The notes below the pieces were generated by a model that saw only the letters and a program-made list of their open reading frames with translations, was not told the DNA's origin and made no database searches. DNA of 64,000 bases. It comes from Lactococcus termiticola (GTDB taxonomy: Bacteria > Bacillota > Bacilli > Lactobacillales > Streptococcaceae). This document shows positions 16,945 to 25,569 of the stretch, piece by piece. A program made the position numbers and the translations under genes. Positions within the stretch are counted from its first letter, which is position 1; every line of letters begins with the position of its first letter. The DNA lies in contig NZ_BFFO01000001.1 of assembly GCF_003116835.1 (NCBI RefSeq), forward strand, positions 186,001-250,000. Reading direction: 5' to 3'.

Positions 16945-19485
16945 TCAAAGCTTCCCTTCCACAGCAACAATCGCCGCTTCCAGTCCAGCCTTTTGATTTT
17001 CAATCAATTTAACACGGGCTTCAATCTGCTTGATGGCCATCTCAATCGAGCGTTTCAGGCCAGGATTGCTGAGTTTTGGCTCAAAGAAGGCCTTGTACTC
17101 GGCCAGCTTTTCAGCCGTCTTGAAGTGATTGCCCGGATAGATAACAAACTTGTCATAGCTCATATCGCCACCGAGCTTTTCAGCCAGCCAGTCCCAGTTG
17201 GCTGTCTCCCAGGCCCAGGCCGCATCTTGAGAGAAGTCCTTGTTGAGAAGGTAGAGCCATGAAAAGGCGATGTCTTGAGGCTTAACTATGTCTGCATTTT
17301 TCATATTGTCAAGGAGCTTAGCTACAGCCTCTTCATCCTTGATGTTGGCCACAGCATTAGCCAGCTCACGCTTGAGCTCTTGCAGGCTGGTCTTGACGTA
17401 GAGGTCCATATAGCTATCGACCAGAGCCACATCATTAGCCTGCTTGATTTCATTATTCAGGACAATCGGGCGAATGTCGGCAGGGATGCCGGCCAGATTT
17501 TCCTTATGATCTGCAAAGATGCTTCTAGCCTGAGCAATAGCTGATTCGTTTTCAGCATAAAGCGTCCTTGCAAGGACAGTCCCGCGCAGGCTCTCATCGC
17601 CTGCAGACTCACCTTCCTGCTTCTTCCAGCCCAGACGGGCATAGTTCTTGGCAAAGAGCTTGCCGACCAGTGATTTATAGGTCGCCTCAAGCTCAGTATC
17701 GCTGTCGATAAAGCTGTCAAGCTCGCCCAGGAGCTGGCTGATAGCCGTACCGACGATATAGCTTTCTTCATTAATAAAGTAAGGCAACATCTCAACCACA
17801 TCAGCATAGCTGATGAGCTCAGCCTTGGCCAGGAGCTTGCGATCTTGGATGAGCTGGAACTTGGTCACATCTTCAAGGCCAGCCAGGTTTTCCAGCAGGT
17901 CAGTCAAGAGCTCACCCTTGTAGTCGATGATATAGTGGGCCATGTTGGCATCATTAAGGAAGAGGGCCTTGCCTCTATTAGCTTCCTTGAGGGCTGTAAA
18001 GCCAGGAATTTCGACTTTTTCTTCAGAGAGGAGGTCAGGAAGCCCGGTCCAGTTGCTATTGAGCGGGATGTTCCAGAGACGGCCTTGCTCCTTGCCTTCG
18101 CCGATGAAGAATTGCTTTTGGCTGAGAACGAGGCTATCGTTAACTACTTCTGCTGTCACGACTGGATAGCCTGGCTGGTTGACCCAGCTGTGCATGAAGG
18201 AGGCTACATCCTTACCAGAAGCTTCTGCCAGGGCATTCCAGAGGTCATCACCGACTGTATTGCCATACTGATGCTTGGCAAAGTAGAGGCGGAGGCCTTC
18301 AGCAAAGTCCTTATCGCCCAGCCATTTGCGGAGCATGACCATCAGGCGTGAGCCCTTGGCATAGACAATGGCAGGGTCAAAGAGGGTGCCGATTTCGTCA
18401 GGATGATTAACATCGACGTGGACAGATTGGACACCATCGGTCGCATCACGATCGAGGGCAAGACTCGCTTCCTTGATAGAGAAAGATTCCCAAACCTTCC
18501 ATTCTGGATGGATGGCGTCGATGGCCACATATTCCATGTTGTTGGCGAAAGACTCGTTGAGCCAAAGGTCATCCCACCATTGCATGGTGACCAGGTCACC
18601 AAACCATTGGTGGGCCAGCTCGTGGGCAATGACAGTGGCCACGTACTGCTTACTTGCTACTGTGGCATTGTTAGGGTCGACCAGCATGCAGACTTCACGG
18701 TAGGTGATACAGCCCCAGTTTTCCATGGCACCAGCTGAAAAGTCAGGCAGGGCCACATGCCAGCTGTGTGGCAATGGATAAGGAGTCTGATAGTAGTCTT
18801 CGTAGAATTCAATAGATTTCACAGCGATATCAAGAGGGAAATCAAGAACTTCTGGAGCGTGAGCTTTCGTAGAGAATGTCCCTACTTCAACGCCGGATTT
18901 TGTCTTGGCTTTTTTGTACTGCATGTCACCAAATACAAAGGCGAGCAGGTAAGAGCTCATGCGGACTGTGGTGTCAAAAGTGTGGATGCCATTTTCATTG
19001 CTGACTTCTGGCATGTTGGCCACGATAATGTCGCCTGGCTCTTCGTCAAATTTGACAGAGAGGTCAAAGGTCGCCTTAGCTTCAGGCTCATCGATAGACG
19101 GGAAGGCCTGGCGGGCAAAATGGCTCTCAAACTGAGTGCCGACCAGCATCTTCTTGACCCCATCGACTTCGTAGTATGAAGGGTAGATGCCCATCATGTT
19201 GTCAGTCAAGACAGCCTCGTACTCAAAGCTGACGGTTACGTCGCCAGCATGGTCGAGCTTGACAGCGACTTCTTCATTTGCTGCATCAAGGCTGAAATCA
19301 GCATCTACGCTGAAGGCCTTGACAGAGCTGATTTTCAGGTCTTTGGCATGGAAATAGACCGTGTCGCTCTTGGCCTCGCCATGGATTGCGACCTGACCCT
19401 TGAAGGTCTTTGTTTTTCTGTCAATGTCCAGGAAAATCTTATAGTTTTCTGGGACAAAAGTTTCAATGAGACGTTTTACTGCCAT
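16945..19485 (-). CDS. pepN: aminopeptidase N (lysyl/alanyl aminopeptidase PepN)
   Basis: A cytoplasmic M1 zinc aminopeptidase of 846 residues, the same length as lactococcal PepN and very similar to it from MAVKRLIETFVPENYKIFLD onward. GAMEN (about residues 255-259) recognises the substrate amino group. HELAHQWFGD (about 288) and the NESFA Glu 18 residues later bind zinc. It releases N-terminal residues from peptides in casein-type nutrition. I start at 19485; 17 upstream codons in frame lack support. A TATAAT box lies about 37 nt upstream of that start. Confidence 0.96.
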   Translation of the reverse strand: MAVKRLIETFVPENYKIFLDIDRKTKTFKGQVAIHGEAKSDTVYFHAKDLKISSVKAFSVDADFSLDAANEEVAVKLDHAGDVTVSFEYEAVLTDNMMGIYPSYYEVDGVKKMLVGTQFESHFARQAFPSIDEPEAKATFDLSVKFDEEPGDIIVANMPEVSNENGIHTFDTTVRMSSYLLAFVFGDMQYKKAKTKSGVEVGTFSTKAHAPEVLDFPLDIAVKSIEFYEDYYQTPYPLPHSWHVALPDFSAGAMENWGCITYREVCMLVDPNNATVASKQYVATVIAHELAHQWFGDLVTMQWWDDLWLNESFANNMEYVAIDAIHPEWKVWESFSIKEASLALDRDATDGVQSVHVDVNHPDEIGTLFDPAIVYAKGSRLMVMLRKWLGDKDFAEGLRLYFAKHQYGNTVGDDLWNALAEASGKDVASFMHSWVNQPGYPVVTAEVVNDSLVLSQKQFFIGEGKEQGRLWNIPLNSNWTGLPDLLSEEKVEIPGFTALKEANRGKALFLNDANMAHYIIDYKGELLTDLLENLAGLEDVTKFQLIQDRKLLAKAELISYADVVEMLPYFINEESYIVGTAISQLLGELDSFIDSDTELEATYKSLVGKLFAKNYARLGWKKQEGESAGDESLRGTVLARTLYAENESAIAQARSIFADHKENLAGIPADIRPIVLNNEIKQANDVALVDSYMDLYVKTSLQELKRELANAVANIKDEEAVAKLLDNMKNADIVKPQDIAFSWLYLLNKDFSQDAAWAWETANWDWLAEKLGGDMSYDKFVIYPGNHFKTAEKLAEYKAFFEPKLSNPGLKRSIEMAIKQIEARVKLIENQKAGLEAAIVAVEGKL

Positions 19486-19574
19486 TTTCTTGCTCGCTTT
19501 CTTTTTTAATCTATCTTTAATTATAACAGAATTCAATACAAAAAACCTCTGCTACTGCCGAGGTTCATCTCTAG

Positions 19575-20436
19575 TTAGTATTTTAAGAAGCCTGTGTGAT
19601 AAGCAATCACACCTGATAAGTCCAGTTGTTTCACTTTTTCAAGTGAGGCTTCTGCTTGCTCCATATTCCAAGTCATAGCAGGATTAGAGCCAATCAGTTC
19701 ACCATTCTGAACATTGACTGCATCACCACCGATAAGGACCTTTGAAGCCAGCAGCAAAGTCAAATTCATCGCCATCCTTAATCAAGTGGTCGACTGGAAT
19801 AAAGCTTTCTGCAAAACCGTTTTTTAACATGCTGTGGAAGCCTATTTCTGACTCACTAAGTGTTTCACCTGCATCAAGCTTTGCTTCTAGACGAGCAAGC
19901 TTTGTCGGCACTAGCTCACCTGTGATGTATACGGCGTCTGTTTCATCTGCATAAAACTCTGCATTAGGAGCAAATTCCTTGAGGGCACGGGCAATCATCA
20001 AGCGGCGTTTCATCCCACCAGACAGCATGCGGGCACGGTCGTTCCGCTTTTCCCAGAGCTCCAGCATGCCGAGGTATTTCTCAGCTCGCTCCATGGCAAG
20101 CTTGCGGGGCACGCCATAATAACCGGCTTCGTTGACACAGATTTGGAGGACGGTTTCAAAAGGGTTAAAGTTAAATTCCTGGGGCACCAGGCCTAATTGT
20201 TGCTTGGCCTTGACCATCTGTTTGACACTGTCATAGCCGAAGACAGAGACTTTCCCTGAGGTCTTGTTGACCAGGCTTGAGATGATACCGATGGTGGTTG
20301 ACTTTCCGGCTCCATTAGGGCCGAGAAGAGCGTAAAAATCCCCCGCCTCGACGGAGAGATTGATACCCTTGAGGGCTTCTACCCCATTATTGTAGACTTT
20401 TTTCAAGTCCTTGATTTCCAACGCTAAATTTTCCAT
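19575..20436 (-). pseudogene. chimeric wreck: ABC transporter ATPase fused to a metallo-beta-lactamase-fold hydrolase
   Basis: From the ATG at 20436, residues 1-152 are an ABC ATPase: Walker A GPNGAGKST, Q-loop VPQEF, signature MLSGGMKRRL. At MIARAL (about nt 19980), just before Walker B, the frame passes seamlessly into KEFAPNAEFYADETDAVYI, the middle of an MBL-fold hydrolase. That part ends at IPVDHLIKDGDEFDFAAGFK. A second junction near 19735-19745 shifts frame, and the hydrolase C-terminus resumes as KVLIGGDAVNVQNGELIG to 19575; the zinc-binding HTPGH region is missing. Two deletions at short shared sequences explain this. Neither half should be active. The -10 is 7 nt from the ATG. Confidence 0.8.
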
Positions 20437-20443
20437 AACGAAA

Positions 20444-20452
20444 AGTATAACA
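20444..20452 (-). promoter_or_regulatory. extended -10 of the leaderless ABC/MBL chimera
   Basis: TGTTATACT (minus strand) follows the T run of the tpx terminator and stands 7 nt before the ATG at 20436. Confidence 0.65.
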
Positions 20453-20474
20453 CAAAAAAAGCCCTGGGGCTTTT
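20453..20474 (-). terminator. terminator downstream of the first tpx gene
   Basis: Minus-strand AAAAGCCC-CA-GGGCTTTTTTT. Its T run abuts the extended -10 of the next gene, so a terminator and a promoter are fused. Confidence 0.75.
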
Positions 20475-20484
20475 AATTTGTTTG

Positions 20485-20967
20485 TTAATTTAATTCGTCA
20501 ACAGCCATCATGACTTCATCATAGCTAGGCTCATTGCCGATGTTTTCAACGATTTGGCTGTAGACAATCTGGCCGTCCTTAATCAGGTAGACCGCCCGAG
20601 CCAGCGTCTCGCCGTCATCGAGCAGGAGGCCGTAAATGTCGCCAAAGGTCCCGTCATCTGAAATCATGTGATGGCCGTCGCCAGCCGCTGCACACCAAGC
20701 CCGGTGCTCTTCAGAGCTGTTTTTTGACACAGTCAAAAAGCTGATGCCAGGATGCTTCGCCGCCTCCTGGTTAAAACGCTTGGTCTGCAAACTACAGACC
20801 TCATGCGTGATGTCAGGCACCACGCTGATTAAGATAGGGCGCTTAAAGTCTGCCAGACTGACCCGGTGGTCATGCTGGTCAGGCAGGCGAAAGTCTGGGG
20901 CAGGTCCGTCTACTTTAGGATTGAGTGCGGCAATCATCTTGCCGTCTGAGTAAATATCAACAGTCAT
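20485..20967 (-). CDS. thiol peroxidase (Tpx-type peroxiredoxin), copy 1
   Basis: 160 residues; reduces H2O2 or organic peroxides with electrons from thioredoxin. The peroxidatic cysteine is Cys58 in HEVCSLQTKRF and the resolving cysteine Cys92 in RAWCAAAG, the atypical 2-Cys Tpx arrangement. I choose the ATG at 20967 because AAAGGAG lies 7 nt upstream; the ATG six bases earlier sits too close to it. A second Tpx gene lies about 210 bp upstream on the same strand, and the two proteins are clearly paralogous but diverged. Confidence 0.88.
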   Translation of the reverse strand: MTVDIYSDGKMIAALNPKVDGPAPDFRLPDQHDHRVSLADFKRPILISVVPDITHEVCSLQTKRFNQEAAKHPGISFLTVSKNSSEEHRAWCAAAGDGHHMISDDGTFGDIYGLLLDDGETLARAVYLIKDGQIVYSQIVENIGNEPSYDEVMMAVDELN

Positions 20968-21180
20968 TTTCATACTCCTTTATCTGAGCTTTGCTAGCCG
21001 ACAGCTTTATTTTAACATGGCCGAAGCATTGAAAATACTGGAATTGCTCATGGTTTTGATGTGAATTTCTCAGAAATAAGACTGGAAGATTTTTGCCCAC
21101 CAGAGCTAATTGACTTTAGAAAACGGCACGAGCGCAGTGAAAAAAATTATGAAACGGACTTTATGGACGGCTCGTCTAGC

Positions 21181-21663
21181 TTAGGCCAAAGCTGCTTCAA
21201 GTGCTGCCTCATAATCCGGCTCATCCGTAATCTCTTCCAGGACCTCAGCATAGACAATCTCGCCAGCCTTGACCACAAAGACAGAGCGGGCCAGGCGACC
21301 CTCGAGGGCTCCAGACTTGAGCAGAAGGCCATAGGCCTCGCCAAAGGCTCCTGTATCTGAGAGAATCGTCATATCGACATCCTCAGCCGCGCACCAGTTC
21401 TTCTGCTCTTCAGGCGTATTGGTCGAAATGCTCAGAAAATCCAGCTCCTGGTGGCTGGCCGCCGCCTTATTGAATTGCTTAGTCTGTAGGCTACAGACCG
21501 ATGTGTTGATGTCTGGGAAAACGCTGATAATCAGGGGCTTAGTCAGGCTAGAGGCCTTGACCGGCTTGCCATTGATGTCTTTGAGCTCAAAGTCTGGGGC
21601 CGGACCGCTTGTGACAGGCTCGATTTCAGCCAGGGCTTCTCCTTGAAGTTTGATAAAAGTCAT
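21181..21663 (-). CDS. tpx: thiol peroxidase (Tpx), copy 2
   Basis: 160 residues with Cys57 in TSVCSLQTKQF and Cys91 in KNWCAAED. It resembles the standard streptococcal Tpx more than copy 1 does. The ATG at 21663 follows AGAGGTAG. The gap between the two copies (20968-21180) has no convincing terminator, so they could be cotranscribed, but copy 1 also has enough upstream DNA for its own promoter. Confidence 0.9.
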   Translation of the reverse strand: MTFIKLQGEALAEIEPVTSGPAPDFELKDINGKPVKASSLTKPLIISVFPDINTSVCSLQTKQFNKAAASHQELDFLSISTNTPEEQKNWCAAEDVDMTILSDTGAFGEAYGLLLKSGALEGRLARSVFVVKAGEIVYAEVLEEITDEPDYEAALEAALA

Positions 21664-21758
21664 TGTACTACCTCTTTTCTATTGATTAAATTCATTTTAC
21701 CCTTTTTGAGGCACAAAAAATAATGATTTGATTAGGAATTTTCATTTCCTTCTTTTTT

Positions 21759-21767
21759 TGCTATAAT
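21759..21767 (+). promoter_or_regulatory. extended -10 promoter giving a leaderless mRNA
   Basis: TGCTATAAT follows a seven-T run. The ATG at 21774 is 6 nt after the hexamer, so it should be the first translated codon. Confidence 0.65.
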
Positions 21768-21773
21768 ATGCTT

Positions 21774-22565
21774 ATGAAAACGACTTTTACAGTGACACTA
21801 GACGATAAATCCTTACAGCTCAAGCTTTCTAATCAGGCAGAACTTTTTATTCTTGAGCAAAACAATGCCCGCTTTAAGCTGTCAGAAGAACAGATTTTCC
21901 TGCTCTTCAAAAAGGGACAGGTCCAGCAGATTGGACAAAGCATCAATCAAATCGGCAAAATCGAGTTTGACCGTGTCCTCCTGATTCGCCCAAGCGACTT
22001 TGACCTGGAAAAGGAACAACTTGCCAGTCATCTGGCCAACATGGCTCTTGAGGCAGGCATCAAGCTCAAGAAGGCCCCTGAAGCCATGAAACTCCCCAAA
22101 AATCTCTACAACGCGTCTGCCAAGGCGGCTGACGAGATTTTCTCTGTCTGCCAGCCCTTTGACCTCCATCTCGAAAAGAAGAAGGCCGTCTCTCCCAAGG
22201 CCCAGCACCGCTGGAAGAAGGCCATCTCTACAATCGAATTTGAAATTCGACACGAGGGCTGTGCCGGCCAGGTCATCTGGGAAAAGTCGACTCAGCTCCG
22301 ACTGAAGGCCGGTGCCATGCTCCTGCCTGACGACCAGGTCCCCTTGCGAAAAGACGGTAGTCTTAGCTTTACCGGCAAGTTTGCGACTGGCCTCAGAGAG
22401 GACCACGCCAACAGCATCGACAAGAAGCACTGGACGACGACTGAGGACATCCTCCTTCGCTCGGTCAATGAACTCGGCCACCTCGTCTATTTTGCCGGCA
22501 CGAATAGCTGGTTAGAACTCTTTGACGCTGAGGGCAGGACGATTCATGAGTTGACTGTCGTATAA
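21774..22565 (+). CDS. protein of unknown function
   Basis: 263 residues. The N-terminal 90 residues look like a compact alpha/beta region (TVTLDDKSLQLKLSNQAELF). A basic middle follows (about 115-150), then a C-terminal 100 residues with CAGQVIWEKSTQLRLKAGAM and GREDxxNxxDKKHW-like features that may form a nucleic-acid or ligand-binding domain. No signal peptide or membrane segment is seen. I do not recognise the family. An in-frame ATG two codons earlier lies inside the predicted -10 region, so translation should start at 21774 without a leader. Monocistronic. Confidence 0.7.
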   Translation: MKTTFTVTLDDKSLQLKLSNQAELFILEQNNARFKLSEEQIFLLFKKGQVQQIGQSINQIGKIEFDRVLLIRPSDFDLEKEQLASHLANMALEAGIKLKKAPEAMKLPKNLYNASAKAADEIFSVCQPFDLHLEKKKAVSPKAQHRWKKAISTIEFEIRHEGCAGQVIWEKSTQLRLKAGAMLLPDDQVPLRKDGSLSFTGKFATGLREDHANSIDKKHWTTTEDILLRSVNELGHLVYFAGTNSWLELFDAEGRTIHELTVV

Positions 22566-22568
22566 AGT

Positions 22569-22612
22569 AAAAAAGCACAAGCTGTCTATTCCGAGACTGC
22601 TTGTGCTTTTAT
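22569..22612. terminator. bidirectional terminator
   Basis: AAAAGCACAAGC and GCTTGTGCTTTT form a 12-bp stem with a 16-nt loop. It serves the gene at 21774 and, on the other strand, the lipoate operon ending at 22633. Confidence 0.85.
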
Positions 22613-22632
22613 CTATCTGTAGTCTAACAAAT

Positions 22633-23019
22633 CTATTTTTCAAAGTCAACCAAGTCGCCTTGCTTTGTAATCAGCATCAGTCGCTTTATTCCTTTGAAAT
22701 GATAAAACTGCTTGCTGACCTCCCGGATAATTTTTCCACTGGGCATTTTGAGGCGACGTGCATCAAAGACCAGATGTGAAGATTGCTTAACAGCACGCCT
22801 GAACTGATTTTCAATCGTCCATCTACTGCTTCCTTTGGGGGTCTTTATTTCCCAAGCTATCTCAAGCATTCTAATATCCGGACTCCGAAGCCCTTCAATC
22901 CTGCTGGGCGGAATCAATTCGATATCATAGCCCAATTCCGTAAGAAAGACGACTGTTGCCATCTCATGATTTTCAAGGACAACGCCATTTGGCAGAATTT
23001 TTCCTTTAGACTTCGCCAC
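22633..23019 (-). CDS. CdiA C-terminal-like nuclease domain protein (stand-alone)
   Basis: About 128 residues. The segment SPDIRMLEIAWEIKTPKGSS has the D...ExK layout of PD-(D/E)XK nucleases. The following WTIENQFRRAVKQSSHLVFD and the C-terminal KRLMLITKQGDL strand recall the CdiA-CT/tRNase family (PF18451) as I remember it. Stand-alone versions exist in Firmicutes; their role is unclear. There is no secretion signal and no obvious immunity gene next to it. The GTG at 23019 follows AGGGGG; a TTG one codon upstream is possible. It follows lplA by 9 nt, as last gene of the lipoate operon. Confidence 0.65.
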   Translation of the reverse strand: MAKSKGKILPNGVVLENHEMATVVFLTELGYDIELIPPSRIEGLRSPDIRMLEIAWEIKTPKGSSRWTIENQFRRAVKQSSHLVFDARRLKMPSGKIIREVSKQFYHFKGIKRLMLITKQGDLVDFEK

Positions 23020-23028
23020 CAATTCCCC

Positions 23029-24018
23029 CTATCGTTCAGACTTGAAAAAACAGGCCAAAATCTCCGCCGGACTCATCCGATAAATCATGCCATCCCGCCC
23101 CTCAAGGAGCCGAGCAATCTCTGCCCGCTCATAGGGCAGGCCAATCAGGATCGCCTTAAAATCCTCCAAATCTTCCAGGGCAAAGAAGTCTCCCGTTAGC
23201 TCACAGGCATGAATCCGGCCATTTACCAGGCTGAGCTGGACCTCTAGTTGACCTCCCTCAAACTGCTGGACCCTTTTTATGGTCATCTCAACATCAGGAT
23301 TCTTTCCAAAATTCCAATCCCAGCTCCGCCATTTTTTCTGGGCCAGCTCATCAATGCTCCTGCGATCGGCATCTGTCAGCTCGTAGACCCTCGTCCCCGG
23401 CTTCAATAACTCCGCCAGCATCTTCTCGCCAAAGACTTCCGGTGACCATTTGTCGACCAATATCTCTTGAATATTGATGGTCCGGCTTTTGACCGAGCGG
23501 ATGCCCTTGGATTTCAACTTATAGGCTGGGACATTAAGATATTCTGACATCTTAGACAGGTCGGTCGCATAGAGGAGGGAGCCGTGATGTAGGGTCCGAT
23601 TATCCCTCGTCGCCTGGGCATTCCCTGAAATCTTCTTGCCGGCCAGGGTCAGGTCATTGCGACTATTATAGTCAGCCGACAGGCCCAGGCTTTGCAGGGC
23701 TTTGACAATCGGGTCCATAAAGCGACTAAAGTCAATTTCATCGCTCTGCTCTGGGCTGATAAAACTAAACTGCCAGCCTCCCAAGTCGGTAAATATCGTA
23801 CCACCACCCGTCTACCGGCGGACTATCCGGACATTATCTCGCTTGACCGCCTCCAGATTAAGCTCTTGATAAGCATTTTGATAACGGCCCAGCATGACGG
23901 TTGGCTGGGTCTGCCAAAATAAGAGGACCAGCTCATCCAGCTTTTTTTCCGTCATGAAATATTCTTCGACCGCAAAGTTAAAATAGGGATCCGTCGACCC
24001 TGTATTGACGTATATCAT
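23029..24018 (-). pseudogene. lplA: lipoate-protein ligase LplA with in-frame amber codon
   Basis: The full frame codes for about 329 residues of lipoate-protein ligase, which attaches lipoate to E2 or carrier lysines. It starts MIYVNTGSTDPYFNFAVEEYF and has LGRYQNAYQELN before the break. A TAG at 23812-23814 interrupts it at codon 69, exactly where the conserved (V/L)TGGGTIFTDLGGWQFSF motif begins; downstream reading resumes in the same frame through HHGSLLYATDL to the end. Unless suppressed or restarted it yields a 68-residue fragment lacking the active site. The ATG overlaps the lipA stop (TAATG). Confidence 0.85.
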
Positions 24019-24968
24019 TACTTGACACCTACTTGCAGGGCCTCGTGGGCCTTATATGAAGAGCGGACCTGTGGGCCCGAAGCCACAAACTTAAAGCCTT
24101 TAGACAGGGCCAACTTTCGATAGTCGGCAAAGTCAGCAAGGCTGATGTATTCCCGGATTTGGAAATGCCGCTCTGAGGGCTGGAGATACTGGCCGATGGT
24201 CAGAAAGTCCACGCCCACAGCCCTGGTGTCCTCCATCAGCTGGTCGACCTCCTCCCGTTTTTCGCCTAGGCCAAGTATGATACCAGTCTTGGTAAAAATC
24301 TCCGGAGCCTTTGCCTTACAATAAGCCAGAACATCCAGCGTCCGCTGATAGGTTGCCCGGTGGCGAATCTGGGGTGTCAGGCGTTTGACGGTCTCGATAT
24401 TATGGTTGATGATGTCCGGCTTCGCCTTAATAATGCGATCGAGCGACTTCTGCTCCCCCTTCATGTCTGAAATCAAGACTTCAATCGTTGCTTCAGGCAG
24501 TTTTTCACGGACAGCCTTGATGGTCCGGACAAACTGAAAGGCCCCGCCATCTGGCAGGTCATCCCTGGCCACACAGGTAATCACGACATGATTCAGCCCC
24601 ATCTTATAGGCGGCCTCCGCCACATGTGCCGGCTCATCGACATCGACCGGCTCCATACCGCCAAAGGTCACATCGCAAAAACGGCAATTTCTGGAACAAT
24701 GCGAGCCCAAAATCATAAAGGTCGCCGTCCCGTTGGCAAAGCACTCAGCCATGTTAGGGCAGCTGGCCTCGGCACAGACCGTGTTGAGCCCGGCATTTTC
24801 CATAAGCTGCTTGACCTCATCGACAGCCCCAGCCTTAAAGCGGACCCGGGGCTTGACCTGGGCTTTTGGAGCAGTGTCAATCAGGCTGATTTTGACCTCC
24901 GGGCGAGAGCTTTTCTTGCCACAGCAACATCCTCCATGCCCGCAAGCACAATTTTCTGTCATCCTCAT
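24018..24968 (-). CDS. lipA: lipoyl synthase (radical SAM)
   Basis: 316 residues. It inserts two sulfurs into octanoyl groups on lipoyl domains. The auxiliary cluster ligands are in CAEASCPNMAEC and the radical SAM cluster in CSRNCRFC. C-terminal RSSYKA supplies the conserved serine. The N-terminus is unusually rich in Cys (ENCACGHGGCCCGKK). The ATG follows AGGAGG. Downstream of a free lipoyl-domain gene and upstream of broken lplA, it could be the remaining route to lipoylation here. Lactococci and streptococci usually scavenge lipoate, so lipA is unexpected. Confidence 0.93.
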   Translation of the reverse strand: MRMTENCACGHGGCCCGKKSSRPEVKISLIDTAPKAQVKPRVRFKAGAVDEVKQLMENAGLNTVCAEASCPNMAECFANGTATFMILGSHCSRNCRFCDVTFGGMEPVDVDEPAHVAEAAYKMGLNHVVITCVARDDLPDGGAFQFVRTIKAVREKLPEATIEVLISDMKGEQKSLDRIIKAKPDIINHNIETVKRLTPQIRHRATYQRTLDVLAYCKAKAPEIFTKTGIILGLGEKREEVDQLMEDTRAVGVDFLTIGQYLQPSERHFQIREYISLADFADYRKLALSKGFKFVASGPQVRSSYKAHEALQVGVK

Positions 24969-24986
24969 CTTCCCTCCTATTTTGGG

Positions 24987-25223
24987 CTAGACCTCAGCAA
25001 GCGCTAAAACATCTCCCTGATGAACCTCATCGCCTGCCTCAGCCTTGATTTCGAGCAGACGGCCAGAAAAATCCACCTCGACCTCAGAAATCGTCTTGCT
25101 GGTCTCGACATCGTAGAGGACTTCGCCAATCTCAAAGCTATCCCCTAGCTTTTTATGCCATTCCACAATGGTCCCTGCCTCAGCCTTGGCCGTCAACTGC
25201 GGAAAGAAAATCTCTCTTTTCAT
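24987..25223 (-). CDS. stand-alone lipoyl/biotinyl domain carrier protein
   Basis: 78 residues forming a single lipoyl-attachment domain: EAGTIVEWHKKLGDSFEIGEVL, then DVETSKTISEVEV with the modifiable lysine in ETSK, then the second half-barrel to DVLALAEV. There is no E2 catalytic domain or linker. It heads the operon with lipA and lplA, so it may be the lipoate acceptor or the scaffold on which LipA acts. It differs in pattern from the longer GcvH-like carriers of sirtuin/macrodomain operons. Confidence 0.82.
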   Translation of the reverse strand: MKREIFFPQLTAKAEAGTIVEWHKKLGDSFEIGEVLYDVETSKTISEVEVDFSGRLLEIKAEAGDEVHQGDVLALAEV

Positions 25224-25309
25224 CCTGTTCTCCCTTATGAATCTGCTTACATGATAAATACTCCTTCATTTTACAATTTTATCCAGCAAATATCTTAGAT
25301 TTTGACCAG

Positions 25310-25334
25310 AAAAAAGACCGCCATTTTGCGGTCT
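25310..25334 (-). terminator. terminator of the tsaB-tsaD-DUF4649 operon
   Basis: Minus-strand AGACCGC-AAAATG-GCGGTCTTTTTT, about 30 bp after the DUF4649 stop. Confidence 0.85.
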
Positions 25335-25365
25335 AAGACTATCTATACATTTTAATAAAACCAGC

Positions 25366-25569
25366 CTACTGAGCCGTCAAATAATCATAAAGGCCACCAA
25401 GGTCGCCCTCAAAATCTACCGCCTTGCCATCAATCTCAAGCTCCAAGACCTTGAAATTATCAGGATAGAGGGCCTCGTCAGCCAGCTGGAGACTGATAAA
25501 TTCCTGGATGCTTTCAAATTCATCCTCAATCACTGAGCCCATCGGACTTTTAACCTTAAATTTCATCAT
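25366..25569 (-). CDS. DUF4649 family protein
   Basis: 67 residues of the small acidic DUF4649 type known in streptococci: a beta hairpin ([20 protein letters not shown]), then [16 protein letters not shown] and [10 protein letters not shown]. The ATG at 25569 overlaps the tsaD stop (ATGA) and has GGAGG 7 nt upstream, so it is coupled to tsaD. Function is unknown. Confidence 0.72.
   Translation of the reverse strand: MMKFKVKSPMGSVIEDEFESIQEFISLQLADEALYPDNFKVLELEIDGKAVDFEGDLGGLYDYLTAQ

Noticed and set aside
21000-21180. Open frame on the plus strand between the two tpx genes
   Set aside because: No start signal, it runs into tpx antisense, and the short stretch is not recognisable; at most a gene relic.
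23812-23814. Pyrrolysine or selenocysteine recoding of the lplA stop
   Set aside because: The codon is TAG in a lineage with no known pyrrolysine system, and no recoding hairpin is evident; a null mutation is simpler.
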